Position numbers and translations under genes: made by a program
In this document: positions 44,237 to 51,888 of the stretch, in pieces
How the letters are laid out: each line of letters begins with the position of its first letter
Position numbering within the stretch: position 1 is the first letter of the stretch
Assembly (NCBI GenBank): GCA_019359635.1
Contig: JAHHGY010000014.1
Location: forward strand, 1 to 59,482
DNA: 59,482 nucleotides
DNA from: Chroococcus sp. CMT-3BRIN-NPC107
Lineage (GTDB): Bacteria; Cyanobacteriota; Cyanobacteriia; Cyanobacteriales; Chroococcidiopsidaceae
Direction: 5' to 3'
Notes under the pieces: model-generated
Database searches by the model: none
The model's input: the letters and a program-made list of their open reading frames with translations, nothing else
Told to the model about the DNA's origin: nothing

Positions 44237-44659
44237 TAATTTATTAAATATAGATATTTCTTACTTGAAAATTGAACTAAAAATGCCAAATTTAGTTATT
44301 TATTTAGATTTAATTCCTCAATTTATCATTAAATACTAATTTCACTGGCGGCTATTCAAAAATTACTATGCTACCTTTTTTCAGAATGTTTTTATAATTT
44401 TCACCTATTAAACTTTATCAAGAACTTATCTTTATTCACAGGAAATACACAAGCGAGAATTTACGGATAACTTCACTCTATGTTTATCTAAAAAGGTATT
44501 TTTGTTAAGTAGATATACGTAAGTTTTTGACCTACTTACTTTAGCAATGTAAAATATCATTTTGTCCAAAGAAATATTAAACAGAACTATTACTTAAATT
44601 CAATTGCAAATAGTTCTGTTTACGTTAGATTGCTTGCACAAAGTGCGATCGCTTATTAG
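44237..44659. other. 423-bp gap between pilO and pilQ with a long hairpin
   Basis: AAACAGAACTATT (44579-44591) and AATAGTTCTGTTT (44609-44621) form a 13-bp perfect stem with a 17-nt loop, ~40 bp past the pilO stop on the minus strand. It may end or stabilise the pilMNO transcript. The rest is AT-rich with no gene I can support, and probably holds a separate pilQ promoter. No PilP-like gene is present. Confidence 0.55.
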
Positions 44660-45409
44660 CTATTTTGGAGTAGCGGCGGCAGCAGCAACGGCGGCAGCAG
44701 ATTCTTCTGGACTAGCTGGAATTAGAGCTTGCACCTTGAACGTTGTATTAATTGATGATGGAGGCAAGCGTCCCGTAGCAGGATCGACGGGATCTTGCTG
44801 CAAAACTGAGGCGTAATCATTCACAATTAATAATGGTTGCAAGCGCTCCATATTGCGTAATATCGACTGTGTTTGTTCGTAATTTCCGGCAAGAGCAATA
44901 CTAATTATCCGGCGTTTTAATTTGCCGTTTACTTCTGAGCCAAAAGAACCATCGTTGATTATTTCTGCTGTTTGGTTTGCTGGCTCAAATTTTTGTAGCT
45001 TAGAAACTACTCCCCTATTGCTGACGTTACCCGATTCTACTAGGCGGTTAATGTCTAGCAGTAGAGTATCTAAGGTTTTTTCATTGGCAAATAGAGATAA
45101 AATTTCTGTTTGCTGTTGTTGGGCTTGAACTAAATCAGTTTTTAATTTTTCCCCTTGCTTGAGGTTTGCTTGCTTTTGAGCAATTTGCGACTGTTTTAAA
45201 TCGCGCTCTGCGCTTAGTTCTCCATACCTTTGCCATACTGGCATTACATAGCTACTGGCAATGTATGCAGCCAAGGCTCCGAGAGCTACTGCAATCAAAA
45301 TACCGATAATTTTTGGTGTAAGTTGGATGCCAAACAAAATGGGGTAGTTAGCTGCCCCTGGCAATTCTTGCCCTTCGCCGACCGTAATAAAATCATCACT
45401 AAACGTCAT
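44660..45409 (-). CDS. pilO: Type IV pilus inner-membrane assembly protein PilO
   Basis: The 249-residue bitopic protein has a short cytoplasmic start, one membrane helix (IIGILIAVALGALAAYIASS near 34-53), a coiled coil (LKQSQIAQKQANLKQGEKLK near 70-95) and a ferredoxin-like periplasmic domain (KRRIISIALAGNYEQTQSIL near 165). It ends in an Ala-rich tail. PilO with PilN and PilM links the inner-membrane platform to the secretin. Its start overlaps the pilN stop by 4 bp. The assignment is supported strongly by order. Confidence 0.88.
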   Translation of the reverse strand: MTFSDDFITVGEGQELPGAANYPILFGIQLTPKIIGILIAVALGALAAYIASSYVMPVWQRYGELSAERDLKQSQIAQKQANLKQGEKLKTDLVQAQQQQTEILSLFANEKTLDTLLLDINRLVESGNVSNRGVVSKLQKFEPANQTAEIINDGSFGSEVNGKLKRRIISIALAGNYEQTQSILRNMERLQPLLIVNDYASVLQQDPVDPATGRLPPSSINTTFKVQALIPASPEESAAAVAAAAATPK

Positions 45410-46221
45410 TGTTGAATGAGTCCTCTTTGTTGCAGTGTGCGAATTCTTGTTACCAAACCTAAGGAACCTTTACGCTCTAACTCTCGTAATAGCTGAGTAG
45501 CACCAGCATCGCTGAAATTTGATTGAATAGTGTAGTTTACTACCTGGGGAAGTTTAACTCCGGTAGCGCTAGATTGAACGGGGTTATCCACTAATGTGGC
45601 GGTAATTATTCTAGTTTCTGTAGGTTGCAAGAAAGAAGATTGCTTGAGAGTCAAGAGCAAATCGTTTACATCGTTAAAAGAGCGAGCAATCCCAGAAATT
45701 TCTATGCCACCAACTGGAATCGGAGCCACCGGAGGCGTGGTTGGGGTGGCGGCAGGAGTTGGAGAGGCGGCAGGAGTTGGAGAGGCGGCAGGGGCAACCG
45801 CTACGGGGGTGATTTGCTTGATGTTTTGAATTTGCACAGCATTAGCAGGAATGCGATCGCGAATATCCTGCAAAATGGCTGACCAAGGTCTAATCTGATT
45901 AAATACCGTAGCTAAAGCTCTATTTTGTCCCTTAATCTGCTCTAGGTTCGCTTTTACTTTTTCAATCTCTTGCTCTTGAATACCCAGCGCTGTCAGGGTT
46001 TGGTCTAACTGAGCTACTTCGGTTGTCAATCGGGAATTTTGGGCTGACAAGATTACCCACCCGGCGGATACCAAAGCTAAAGATGCTAACCCTACACCTA
46101 ACCCTATGTAAATAGGGGTCATGTCTCCCGCCGATAGTTGGGAAGTATTAAAAGTTCTGGCAACAGTATCTGTCTTTACAGGTTTGCGACTTTTAATAAA
46201 ATTGACATCAAGACTATACAT
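45406..46221 (-). CDS. pilN: Type IV pilus assembly protein PilN
   Basis: The 271-residue protein begins MYSLDVNFIKSRKP, like the PilN peptide that docks to PilM. A membrane helix (PIYIGLGVGLASLALVSAGW near 35-54) and a coiled coil (80-110) follow, then a periplasmic domain. Between residues ~145 and 175 is an Ala/Pro/Thr repeat (AASPTPAASPTP) encoded by tandem ~18-bp DNA repeats at about 45745-45795, which may be length-variable. It overlaps pilM by 8 bp and pilO by 4 bp. Confidence 0.88.
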   Translation of the reverse strand: MYSLDVNFIKSRKPVKTDTVARTFNTSQLSAGDMTPIYIGLGVGLASLALVSAGWVILSAQNSRLTTEVAQLDQTLTALGIQEQEIEKVKANLEQIKGQNRALATVFNQIRPWSAILQDIRDRIPANAVQIQNIKQITPVAVAPAASPTPAASPTPAATPTTPPVAPIPVGGIEISGIARSFNDVNDLLLTLKQSSFLQPTETRIITATLVDNPVQSSATGVKLPQVVNYTIQSNFSDAGATQLLRELERKGSLGLVTRIRTLQQRGLIQQ

Positions 46222-47332
46222 CGCCCCACGCCTCTCTAAGTCCTAAGCCAAGTACAATTCCTAACCCTGGTCTTTGAGCTTTGCTAAATTGGTCTTCGTT
46301 TACTTCTAACGACAAAGCAGACACCGGATCTATTTGCGCTGTGGGTAGGTTTAACTTTTGGCGAACAAACTCCTCTAGGTTGTTAATTCCGCCTCCAGGC
46401 CCCGCCAATAAAATTTGCACGATCTCCAAGTTGCCATTTTGATTTAAGTAGAAATCAAGAGAGCGGCGTAATTCGTCTGTTAGCTCTCCTAAAACTCTCA
46501 GCAAAGATGCCATCCCTGGATTGGTAGATGTAATAGAGTCTTCAACTTCATCGCTTTTGGTATGAGGAATAGAAATTGTCTGTAGCATCCGCGTGTCTCT
46601 AGTTGCGGGTAATTTGGTAGCTCGCAATAATGCCGCTTGTAACTGGTAAGTTCCGATGGGTACGGTACGAGAAAATTGCGGCACTCCATCAACAATAATC
46701 GCAATTTCTGTATTGTCAAATTCAATATCTACTAAAACGGCTGCTTCTTGAGGAGCAAACTGCCTTAGTTGTTCGCGAATTGTCCGAATCAAAGAAAAGC
46801 TATTAATTTCCAAAATGTCTACTTCTAAGCCTGCTTGAGCAAAAGTATCCACGTAAGTATCGGTAATTTCTTTGCGCGTGGCAACTAGCAGCACTTGGAC
46901 TTTTTCGATACCGTCTTCATCGACAAAGTATCCCAATTTCTGATAATCAACGTCGGCTTCTTCTCTGGGGTAGGGTAAGTACAAACCTGCTTCGTGATTT
47001 AGCACCATTTCTCTAAGTTCGCGATCGTCAAGTTCGGCAGGTAAGGGAATGAGTCTAACTAAAGATTCTCTCCCTGGTACAGCCGTTGCGACACGCTGGG
47101 CTTTGATTTTGCTTTCTGCTAGGGCTGAAACGATTAATTCTGCTAGTGCTGGAGAATTAACAATTTGTCCGTCTTGAAAAATTCCTTCAGGAACCGGAAA
47201 AGATGACAACGCACCTAGTTTGAACCCTTGGCGTTGCTTGCTTAACTGCGCTACATTGATTTTCTCAGGAGAAAGCTCAATACCAACGCCTACTTTACGT
47301 TTTGTCAATAAATTTTTAAAACGATTAACCAC
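46214..47332 (-). CDS. pilM: Type IV pilus assembly ATPase-like protein PilM
   Basis: The 372-residue actin-like protein has VGVGIELSPEKINVAQLSK near 13-31, ATAVPGRESLVRLIPLPAEL near 82, AAVLVDIEFDNTEIAIIVDG near 195, and the adenosine-site LLAGPGGGINNLEEFVRQKL near 312. It binds the PilN N-terminus at the cytoplasmic face. It is the first gene of the pilMNO operon. The 121-bp spacer to the divergent solute-binding gene must hold its promoter. Confidence 0.92.
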   Translation of the reverse strand: MVNRFKNLLTKRKVGVGIELSPEKINVAQLSKQRQGFKLGALSSFPVPEGIFQDGQIVNSPALAELIVSALAESKIKAQRVATAVPGRESLVRLIPLPAELDDRELREMVLNHEAGLYLPYPREEADVDYQKLGYFVDEDGIEKVQVLLVATRKEITDTYVDTFAQAGLEVDILEINSFSLIRTIREQLRQFAPQEAAVLVDIEFDNTEIAIIVDGVPQFSRTVPIGTYQLQAALLRATKLPATRDTRMLQTISIPHTKSDEVEDSITSTNPGMASLLRVLGELTDELRRSLDFYLNQNGNLEIVQILLAGPGGGINNLEEFVRQKLNLPTAQIDPVSALSLEVNEDQFSKAQRPGLGIVLGLGLREAWGDV

Positions 47333-47453
47333 AGTTTTGTCAATTGTCTAAAGGTTGATAACTAAACTAGATGAGATATTTATATTAATGCCTGCTACGA
47401 AAATGTAGCCCACCAATGTCTAACTGCCTCAATCAATTCATAAGTTATAACAA

Positions 47454-48776
47454 ATGTCAACAATACAAAGGTTAAAAAATAAAATCAAGTCCTGGAAAAA
47501 GCTGGGAATTTTTGCCCTGATAGGCTTAATGTTAAGCTGGGTTGTTAGCTGTAATACAGGTAATATAAATACACAAGTCCGGCAGTCTAGTAGTAATAAT
47601 CCGCCCCTTGAGTTTTGGACAATGCAGTTACAGCCAGAGTTTACAGGTTATTTCCAAAACTTGATTAGTACGTTTGAAACTGAAAACCCTAGTATCAAAA
47701 TTAACTGGGTCGATGTTCCTTGGTCAGCAATGGAAAGCAAAATTTTAACGGCAATAGCTGCCAAAACTGCACCGGATGTGGTGAATCTTAACCCAGATTT
47801 TGCTTCGCAATTAGCAACTCGCAATGCGTGGCTAGACTTGGATACAAAAGTACCAAAAGAGGTGTTATCGACTTATTTACCGAATATTTGGCAAGCTAGT
47901 ACCTTGGAGGGTAAAAGCTTCGGTATTCCTTGGTACTTAACTACACGCCTAACTATTTATAATACTGACTTGTTGAAGCAAGCCGGGGTGAGTAGTCCGC
48001 CGACAAATTACACTGAACTTGCACAAGCAGCTAAACAACTTAAAGATAAAACTGGTAAATATGCCATGTTTACGACTTTTGTTGCCGAAGATTCCGCCGA
48101 AGTATTGGAGTCTTTAGTGCAAATGGGTGTAACTTTGGTAGATGATCAAGGAAAAGCCGCTTTTAATAATCCTAAAGGGAAAGCTGCTTTTGCTTATTGG
48201 GTAAATCTGTACAAAGATGGTTTACTACCAAAAGAAGTATTGACCCAAGGTCATAGACATGGAATAGAGATGTATCAATCTGGGGAGGCAGCGATGTTAG
48301 CGTCGGGAGGAGAATTTTTAACAGCGATCGCAACTAATGCCCCACAAATTGCTAAAGTATCTGCTACAGCCCCGCAAATTACCGGAGAAACGGGTAAAAA
48401 GAACGTGGCGGTAATGAATTTAGTGATTCCCCGCGATACCGAACAACCAGATAATGCGCTTAAATTTGCCTTGTTTGTCACCAATAATCAAAATCAGCTA
48501 AGTTTTGCTAAAGCTGCTAATGTTTTACCTTCGACAACCGCCGCCCTTAACGATAGTTACTTTAAAACCGTTGCTGCAAATGCGGATGCTTTGGAGAAGG
48601 CGCGGGTAATTAGCGCTGGAGAATTGCCAAAAGCAGAAGTATTAGTTCCGGCGATGAAGAATATCAATGTTTTGCAAAAGGCAATTTATGAAAACCTGCA
48701 AGCAGCCATGCTAGGGGAAAAAAGCGTAGCTCAAGCCGTTACTGATGCAGCCCAAGAGTGGGATAATCGCGCTTAA
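47454..48776 (+). CDS. ABC transporter sugar-type solute-binding lipoprotein
   Basis: The 440-residue protein has a lipoprotein signal (GIFALIGLMLSWVVSCNTGN, Cys near 33). It is a family-1 extracellular binding protein: PPLEFWTMQLQPEFTGYFQN near 50, NLISTFETENPSIKINWVDV, IPWYLTTRLTIYNTDLLKQA near 160, and MYQSGEAAMLASGGEF near 270. Such proteins capture oligosaccharides or polyols for an ABC importer. No permease or ATPase gene lies nearby, so its partners are encoded elsewhere or it has another job. The substrate is not predictable. Confidence 0.87.
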   Translation: MSTIQRLKNKIKSWKKLGIFALIGLMLSWVVSCNTGNINTQVRQSSSNNPPLEFWTMQLQPEFTGYFQNLISTFETENPSIKINWVDVPWSAMESKILTAIAAKTAPDVVNLNPDFASQLATRNAWLDLDTKVPKEVLSTYLPNIWQASTLEGKSFGIPWYLTTRLTIYNTDLLKQAGVSSPPTNYTELAQAAKQLKDKTGKYAMFTTFVAEDSAEVLESLVQMGVTLVDDQGKAAFNNPKGKAAFAYWVNLYKDGLLPKEVLTQGHRHGIEMYQSGEAAMLASGGEFLTAIATNAPQIAKVSATAPQITGETGKKNVAVMNLVIPRDTEQPDNALKFALFVTNNQNQLSFAKAANVLPSTTAALNDSYFKTVAANADALEKARVISAGELPKAEVLVPAMKNINVLQKAIYENLQAAMLGEKSVAQAVTDAAQEWDNRA

Positions 48777-48859
48777 ATTGTCGCAAATGTGCGATCGCAC
48801 ATTTGCGCTGCGTAGATCGCAATCGCTCTATTTCACCCCCGCAAGGGGGTATTTTACTT

Positions 48860-49242
48860 ATGATGCAGAGATGGAAACAACAGTTAAAGCTCCTCAAGCA
48901 AGAAACCTATGCTATTTATATTGCTTGCAAAGATCCGCGCGTTCCCTGGTATGCGCGGTTGCTGGCGGCGGCGGTGGTTGCCTATGCTTTTAGTCCTATC
49001 GATTTAATTCCTGATGTAATTCCGATCGTTGGTTATCTTGACGATCTAATTTTGGTTCCTTTAGGGATTGCTTTAGTAATAAAAATGTTCCGCCTCAAGT
49101 ATTGGCTGAATGTAGAGAAAAAGCTGCTACAGCTATGGCTGAGGGGAAGCCGACAAATTGGGTAGCTGCAATTATTGTAATTTGTTTGTGGTTTTTGCTC
49201 GGAATTCGGGCAGTAGTCTGGCTAAAAAATATATTTGGTTAA
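48860..49242 (+). pseudogene. DUF1232 (YkvA-like) membrane protein gene with a -1 frameshift
   Basis: An ATG at 48860, with AGGGGG upstream, opens a frame containing the DUF1232 signature VVAYAFSPIDLIPDVIPIVG and YLDDLILVPLGIALVIKM, but it then runs into non-conserved sequence and stops at 49165. From ~49088 the next frame reads VPPQVLAECREKAATAMAEG, then KPTNWVAAIIVICLWFLLGI and a final membrane helix, ending at 49242. That is the tail I expect for this family. One missing base just after 49087 would rejoin the two. It is either a real disruption, leaving a 102-residue protein without its last helix, or a sequencing error. A start inside the second frame (49135) would give a 35-residue membrane peptide. 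Confidence 0.75.
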
Positions 49243-49502
49243 ATTACGAGCTAGAAAATTTGTACCTCTATTAAAACCTGACTAGGTAAAGCGTTTCTGC
49301 GAACCCTGCTTAAAGAAAAACTAAATTAACTTCTGAAGAATGCTAAGAACTAAAGCATATTCCAGACCTACACAAAATCTCTAAAAGTAAAGTACTGTTA
49401 ATATTTAAACCAGTCGTTTGGTGCTGCGTGGTTGAAAGCAATTTTAGGAAGAACCTTTTAACATAGGGACTTGAACTGCTCCAAATTGAATGGCACTTCA
49501 CT

Positions 49503-50594
49503 GTGAATCAAAATTTGCACGAGCAACTTAAGTTAATTGTCGAGCAGAGTCTTTATGAGTCCGAAACCCCTGGTGCTGCGATCACTGTATATATCAACGG
49601 TCAACCTTTTCTAGAAACAAGTGTGGGATACCAGGATCTCAAACGTGAAGTATCGCTGCCAAAAGATGCTAAGTTTTATATCTACAGCATTACCAAAAGC
49701 CTTCTAGCTTATGCTTTGCTGAGTTTAGTTGACCAGGGACAACTTAAACTTGATGCTTCTGTGCAATCCTACCTGCCTGATTTCTCTCTCGATACCTCAA
49801 TGACACTGCGACAACTTTTGAGTCATACCAGTGGACTTGCAGACTACAGCGAAACGGCTATCTACAGAGATGCGGTGAAAGCAACTCCCAATTCTCCTTG
49901 GTCAGTGGCAACGTTTCTTGACTTCGCCAAAGCCGAAGGCCTAAAATTTATGCCTGGTGAAGGGTGGGCGTATTCAAACATTGGTTACTTGCTACTGAGG
50001 TGTGTGCTTGAAACAGTAACAGGTCTATCCATACAGCAACTTTTGCAAGAAGTTATTTTTAAACCTCTTTCTTTGCAGAAAACTTTTGTTCCTAGCACTC
50101 TTGATGATGTTAATGAACTCACACCAGGATATAGCGACTTTTTCAATGAAAATCAACTTCAAGATGTGGCTCGCTTTTACCATCCGGGTTGGGTGGCGCA
50201 TAGTGTTATTGTCTCAACTGCACCAGAACTTGCCAAAATGATGGATGCGCTATTTACAGGAAAACTTCTAAATCCCCTCATGGTTGAGCAAATGTTGTGT
50301 CCTGTCCATATCTTAGGAAAGCATTCTTTATTGAGTCTTTTGGGGTACGGGATGGGACTTTTTTTGGGTTTAGACTCGCCCTATGGAACAGTAGGGGGAC
50401 ACGTGGGCGAAGGTTCTGGATACTCTGTTGCTGCCTTCCACTTTTCTAGCCTAGTCGAAAGTAGAGTGACGCTTGTGGCACTTGCTAATCGGGAGCGACA
50501 GGATTTTGGATTGCAGCTTATGTTTAAAATGGTTCGCATTTTGAAGCAGCTTGGAGTAGGAATAGATAGCAATAATCGGGGATTGCACAGATGA
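49503..50594 (+). CDS. Serine hydrolase of the beta-lactamase (class C)/penicillin-binding-protein family
   Basis: The 363-residue protein starts at GTG. It has the catalytic S62-x-x-K65 tetrad element (YSITKSLLAY), the Tyr motif Y157-S-N159 (GWAYSNIGYLLLR), and a third motif region GGHVGEGSGY near 295 replacing KTG. RQLLSHTSGLADYSE is a hallmark of the family. There is no signal peptide, so it is predicted cytoplasmic; members include esterases and peptidases, and actual beta-lactam hydrolysis is not implied. Unlike most neighbours the gene contains no GCGATCGC, a weak hint of recent acquisition. Confidence 0.85.
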   Translation: MNQNLHEQLKLIVEQSLYESETPGAAITVYINGQPFLETSVGYQDLKREVSLPKDAKFYIYSITKSLLAYALLSLVDQGQLKLDASVQSYLPDFSLDTSMTLRQLLSHTSGLADYSETAIYRDAVKATPNSPWSVATFLDFAKAEGLKFMPGEGWAYSNIGYLLLRCVLETVTGLSIQQLLQEVIFKPLSLQKTFVPSTLDDVNELTPGYSDFFNENQLQDVARFYHPGWVAHSVIVSTAPELAKMMDALFTGKLLNPLMVEQMLCPVHILGKHSLLSLLGYGMGLFLGLDSPYGTVGGHVGEGSGYSVAAFHFSSLVESRVTLVALANRERQDFGLQLMFKMVRILKQLGVGIDSNNRGLHR

Positions 50595-50737
50595 GAAAAA
50601 CCTATATTTTGTCTGAAAGCGTCAAGGAAGTAAGTACATGATAGGAAGCAGCGCCGATAAAGAGAAGTTGTAGTGTGAAATAAGCGATCGCACGGGGTTA
50701 AATAGATAAGTACGCTGTTTAGAGCCAAAACAAGCTC

Positions 50738-51832
50738 ATGGGCATCAAAAAAATTCTTTCTATCGGTTTACTCGTCTTTGTACCAATTTCGATTGCTGCC
50801 GAGTATTTGCACTGGGGTACGCTGACAGTATTTATCACTTCGGGAATTGCGATCGTGCCTTTGGCGATATGGTTGAGTACGGCAACTGAAGAAGTCGCCG
50901 TTGTGGCGGGTTCATCTATTGGGGCGCTGTTAAATGCCGTATTTGGCAATGCGACGGAGCTAATTATTGCTCTAGTTGCCCTAAAAGCAGGCTTAGTTGA
51001 CATCGTTAAAGCAAGTATTACCGGAACTATTATCAGCAACCTGTTGTTGGTAATGGGGCTGTCTATGCTGCTGGGGGGCTTGCGTTATAAAGAGCAAGAA
51101 TTTCAGCCAATTGTCGCGCGGGTAAATGGTTCTTCGATGACGCTGGCTGTTACCGCGATTATTCTGCCGACAACGGTAATTTATACATCCAATGGAGTTG
51201 AAAATGAGGCAATTCGCAATCTCTCCATTACCGTCGCGGTAGTATTAATTGTCGTTTATGCCTTAACGCTGCTATTTTCCTTAAAAACTCATAGCTACCT
51301 TTATGAAGTGGGATTGGTAGAATTAGAAGCAGAACCGCAAGCTGGCGCGGTAGCGACTCCCGCTCATAAACCTAACTTGACACTCTGGATTGGCGTATTA
51401 GTTGTTGCTACTTTGGCGGTTGCTTTTGAATCAGAAATCTTTGTAGGTGTGGTGGAAGAAGCTACAAAAGGACTGGGTTTGACTCCATTATTTACAGGTG
51501 TAATTCTTTTACCTTTAGTTGGCGGTGCTGCTGAGTACGTGACGGCTGTAGGCGTTGCTATGAAAAATAATATGGATTTATCTGTCTCAGTAGCAATGGG
51601 ATCTAGCTTGCTAGTAGCGCTTTTGGTTGCACCTATTCTAGTTTTAGTTGGAGTTGTAATCGGTCAACCAATGGATCTAAATTTCAATCCCTTTGAAGTA
51701 GTTGCAGTTGCAGTTGCAGTTACGGTTGCTAACTTAATAAGTTTAGATGGACGATCTAATTGGCTAGAAGGAACATTATTACTGGCAACTTATATAGTTT
51801 TGGGCGCAGCTTTTTACTTTCACCCAGCTTAA
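50738..51832 (+). CDS. cax: Ca2+/H+ antiporter (CAX family)
   Basis: The 364-residue protein has ~11 membrane helices in two inverted halves. The two alpha repeats are GALLNAVFGNATELIIALVA near 68-87 and LVGGAAEYVTAVGVAMKNNM near 263-282, containing the conserved acidic residues (E in GNATE, E in GAAEY) for cation exchange. It exports or sequesters Ca2+ using the proton gradient, which in cyanobacteria also supports salt and alkaline tolerance. The stop codon is followed at once by a palindrome flanked by a direct repeat. Confidence 0.92.
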   Translation: MGIKKILSIGLLVFVPISIAAEYLHWGTLTVFITSGIAIVPLAIWLSTATEEVAVVAGSSIGALLNAVFGNATELIIALVALKAGLVDIVKASITGTIISNLLLVMGLSMLLGGLRYKEQEFQPIVARVNGSSMTLAVTAIILPTTVIYTSNGVENEAIRNLSITVAVVLIVVYALTLLFSLKTHSYLYEVGLVELEAEPQAGAVATPAHKPNLTLWIGVLVVATLAVAFESEIFVGVVEEATKGLGLTPLFTGVILLPLVGGAAEYVTAVGVAMKNNMDLSVSVAMGSSLLVALLVAPILVLVGVVIGQPMDLNFNPFEVVAVAVAVTVANLISLDGRSNWLEGTLLLATYIVLGAAFYFHPA

Positions 51833-51873
51833 CTAAATCATTACAGGCTATTTAGCCTGTAAACTAAATCATT
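51831..51873. repeat. Palindrome flanked by 12-bp direct repeats, probable terminator
   Basis: AACTAAATCATT occurs at 51831-51842 and again at 51862-51873. Between them lies the palindrome TTACAGGCTA-TT-TAGCCTGTAA (51841-51862), followed by ATTTTATAG. The first repeat overlaps the cax stop codon. It may be a terminator for cax; the exact flanking duplication also looks like a target-site duplication around a very small insert. Confidence 0.6.
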
Positions 51874-51888
51874 TTATAGATAATAATT

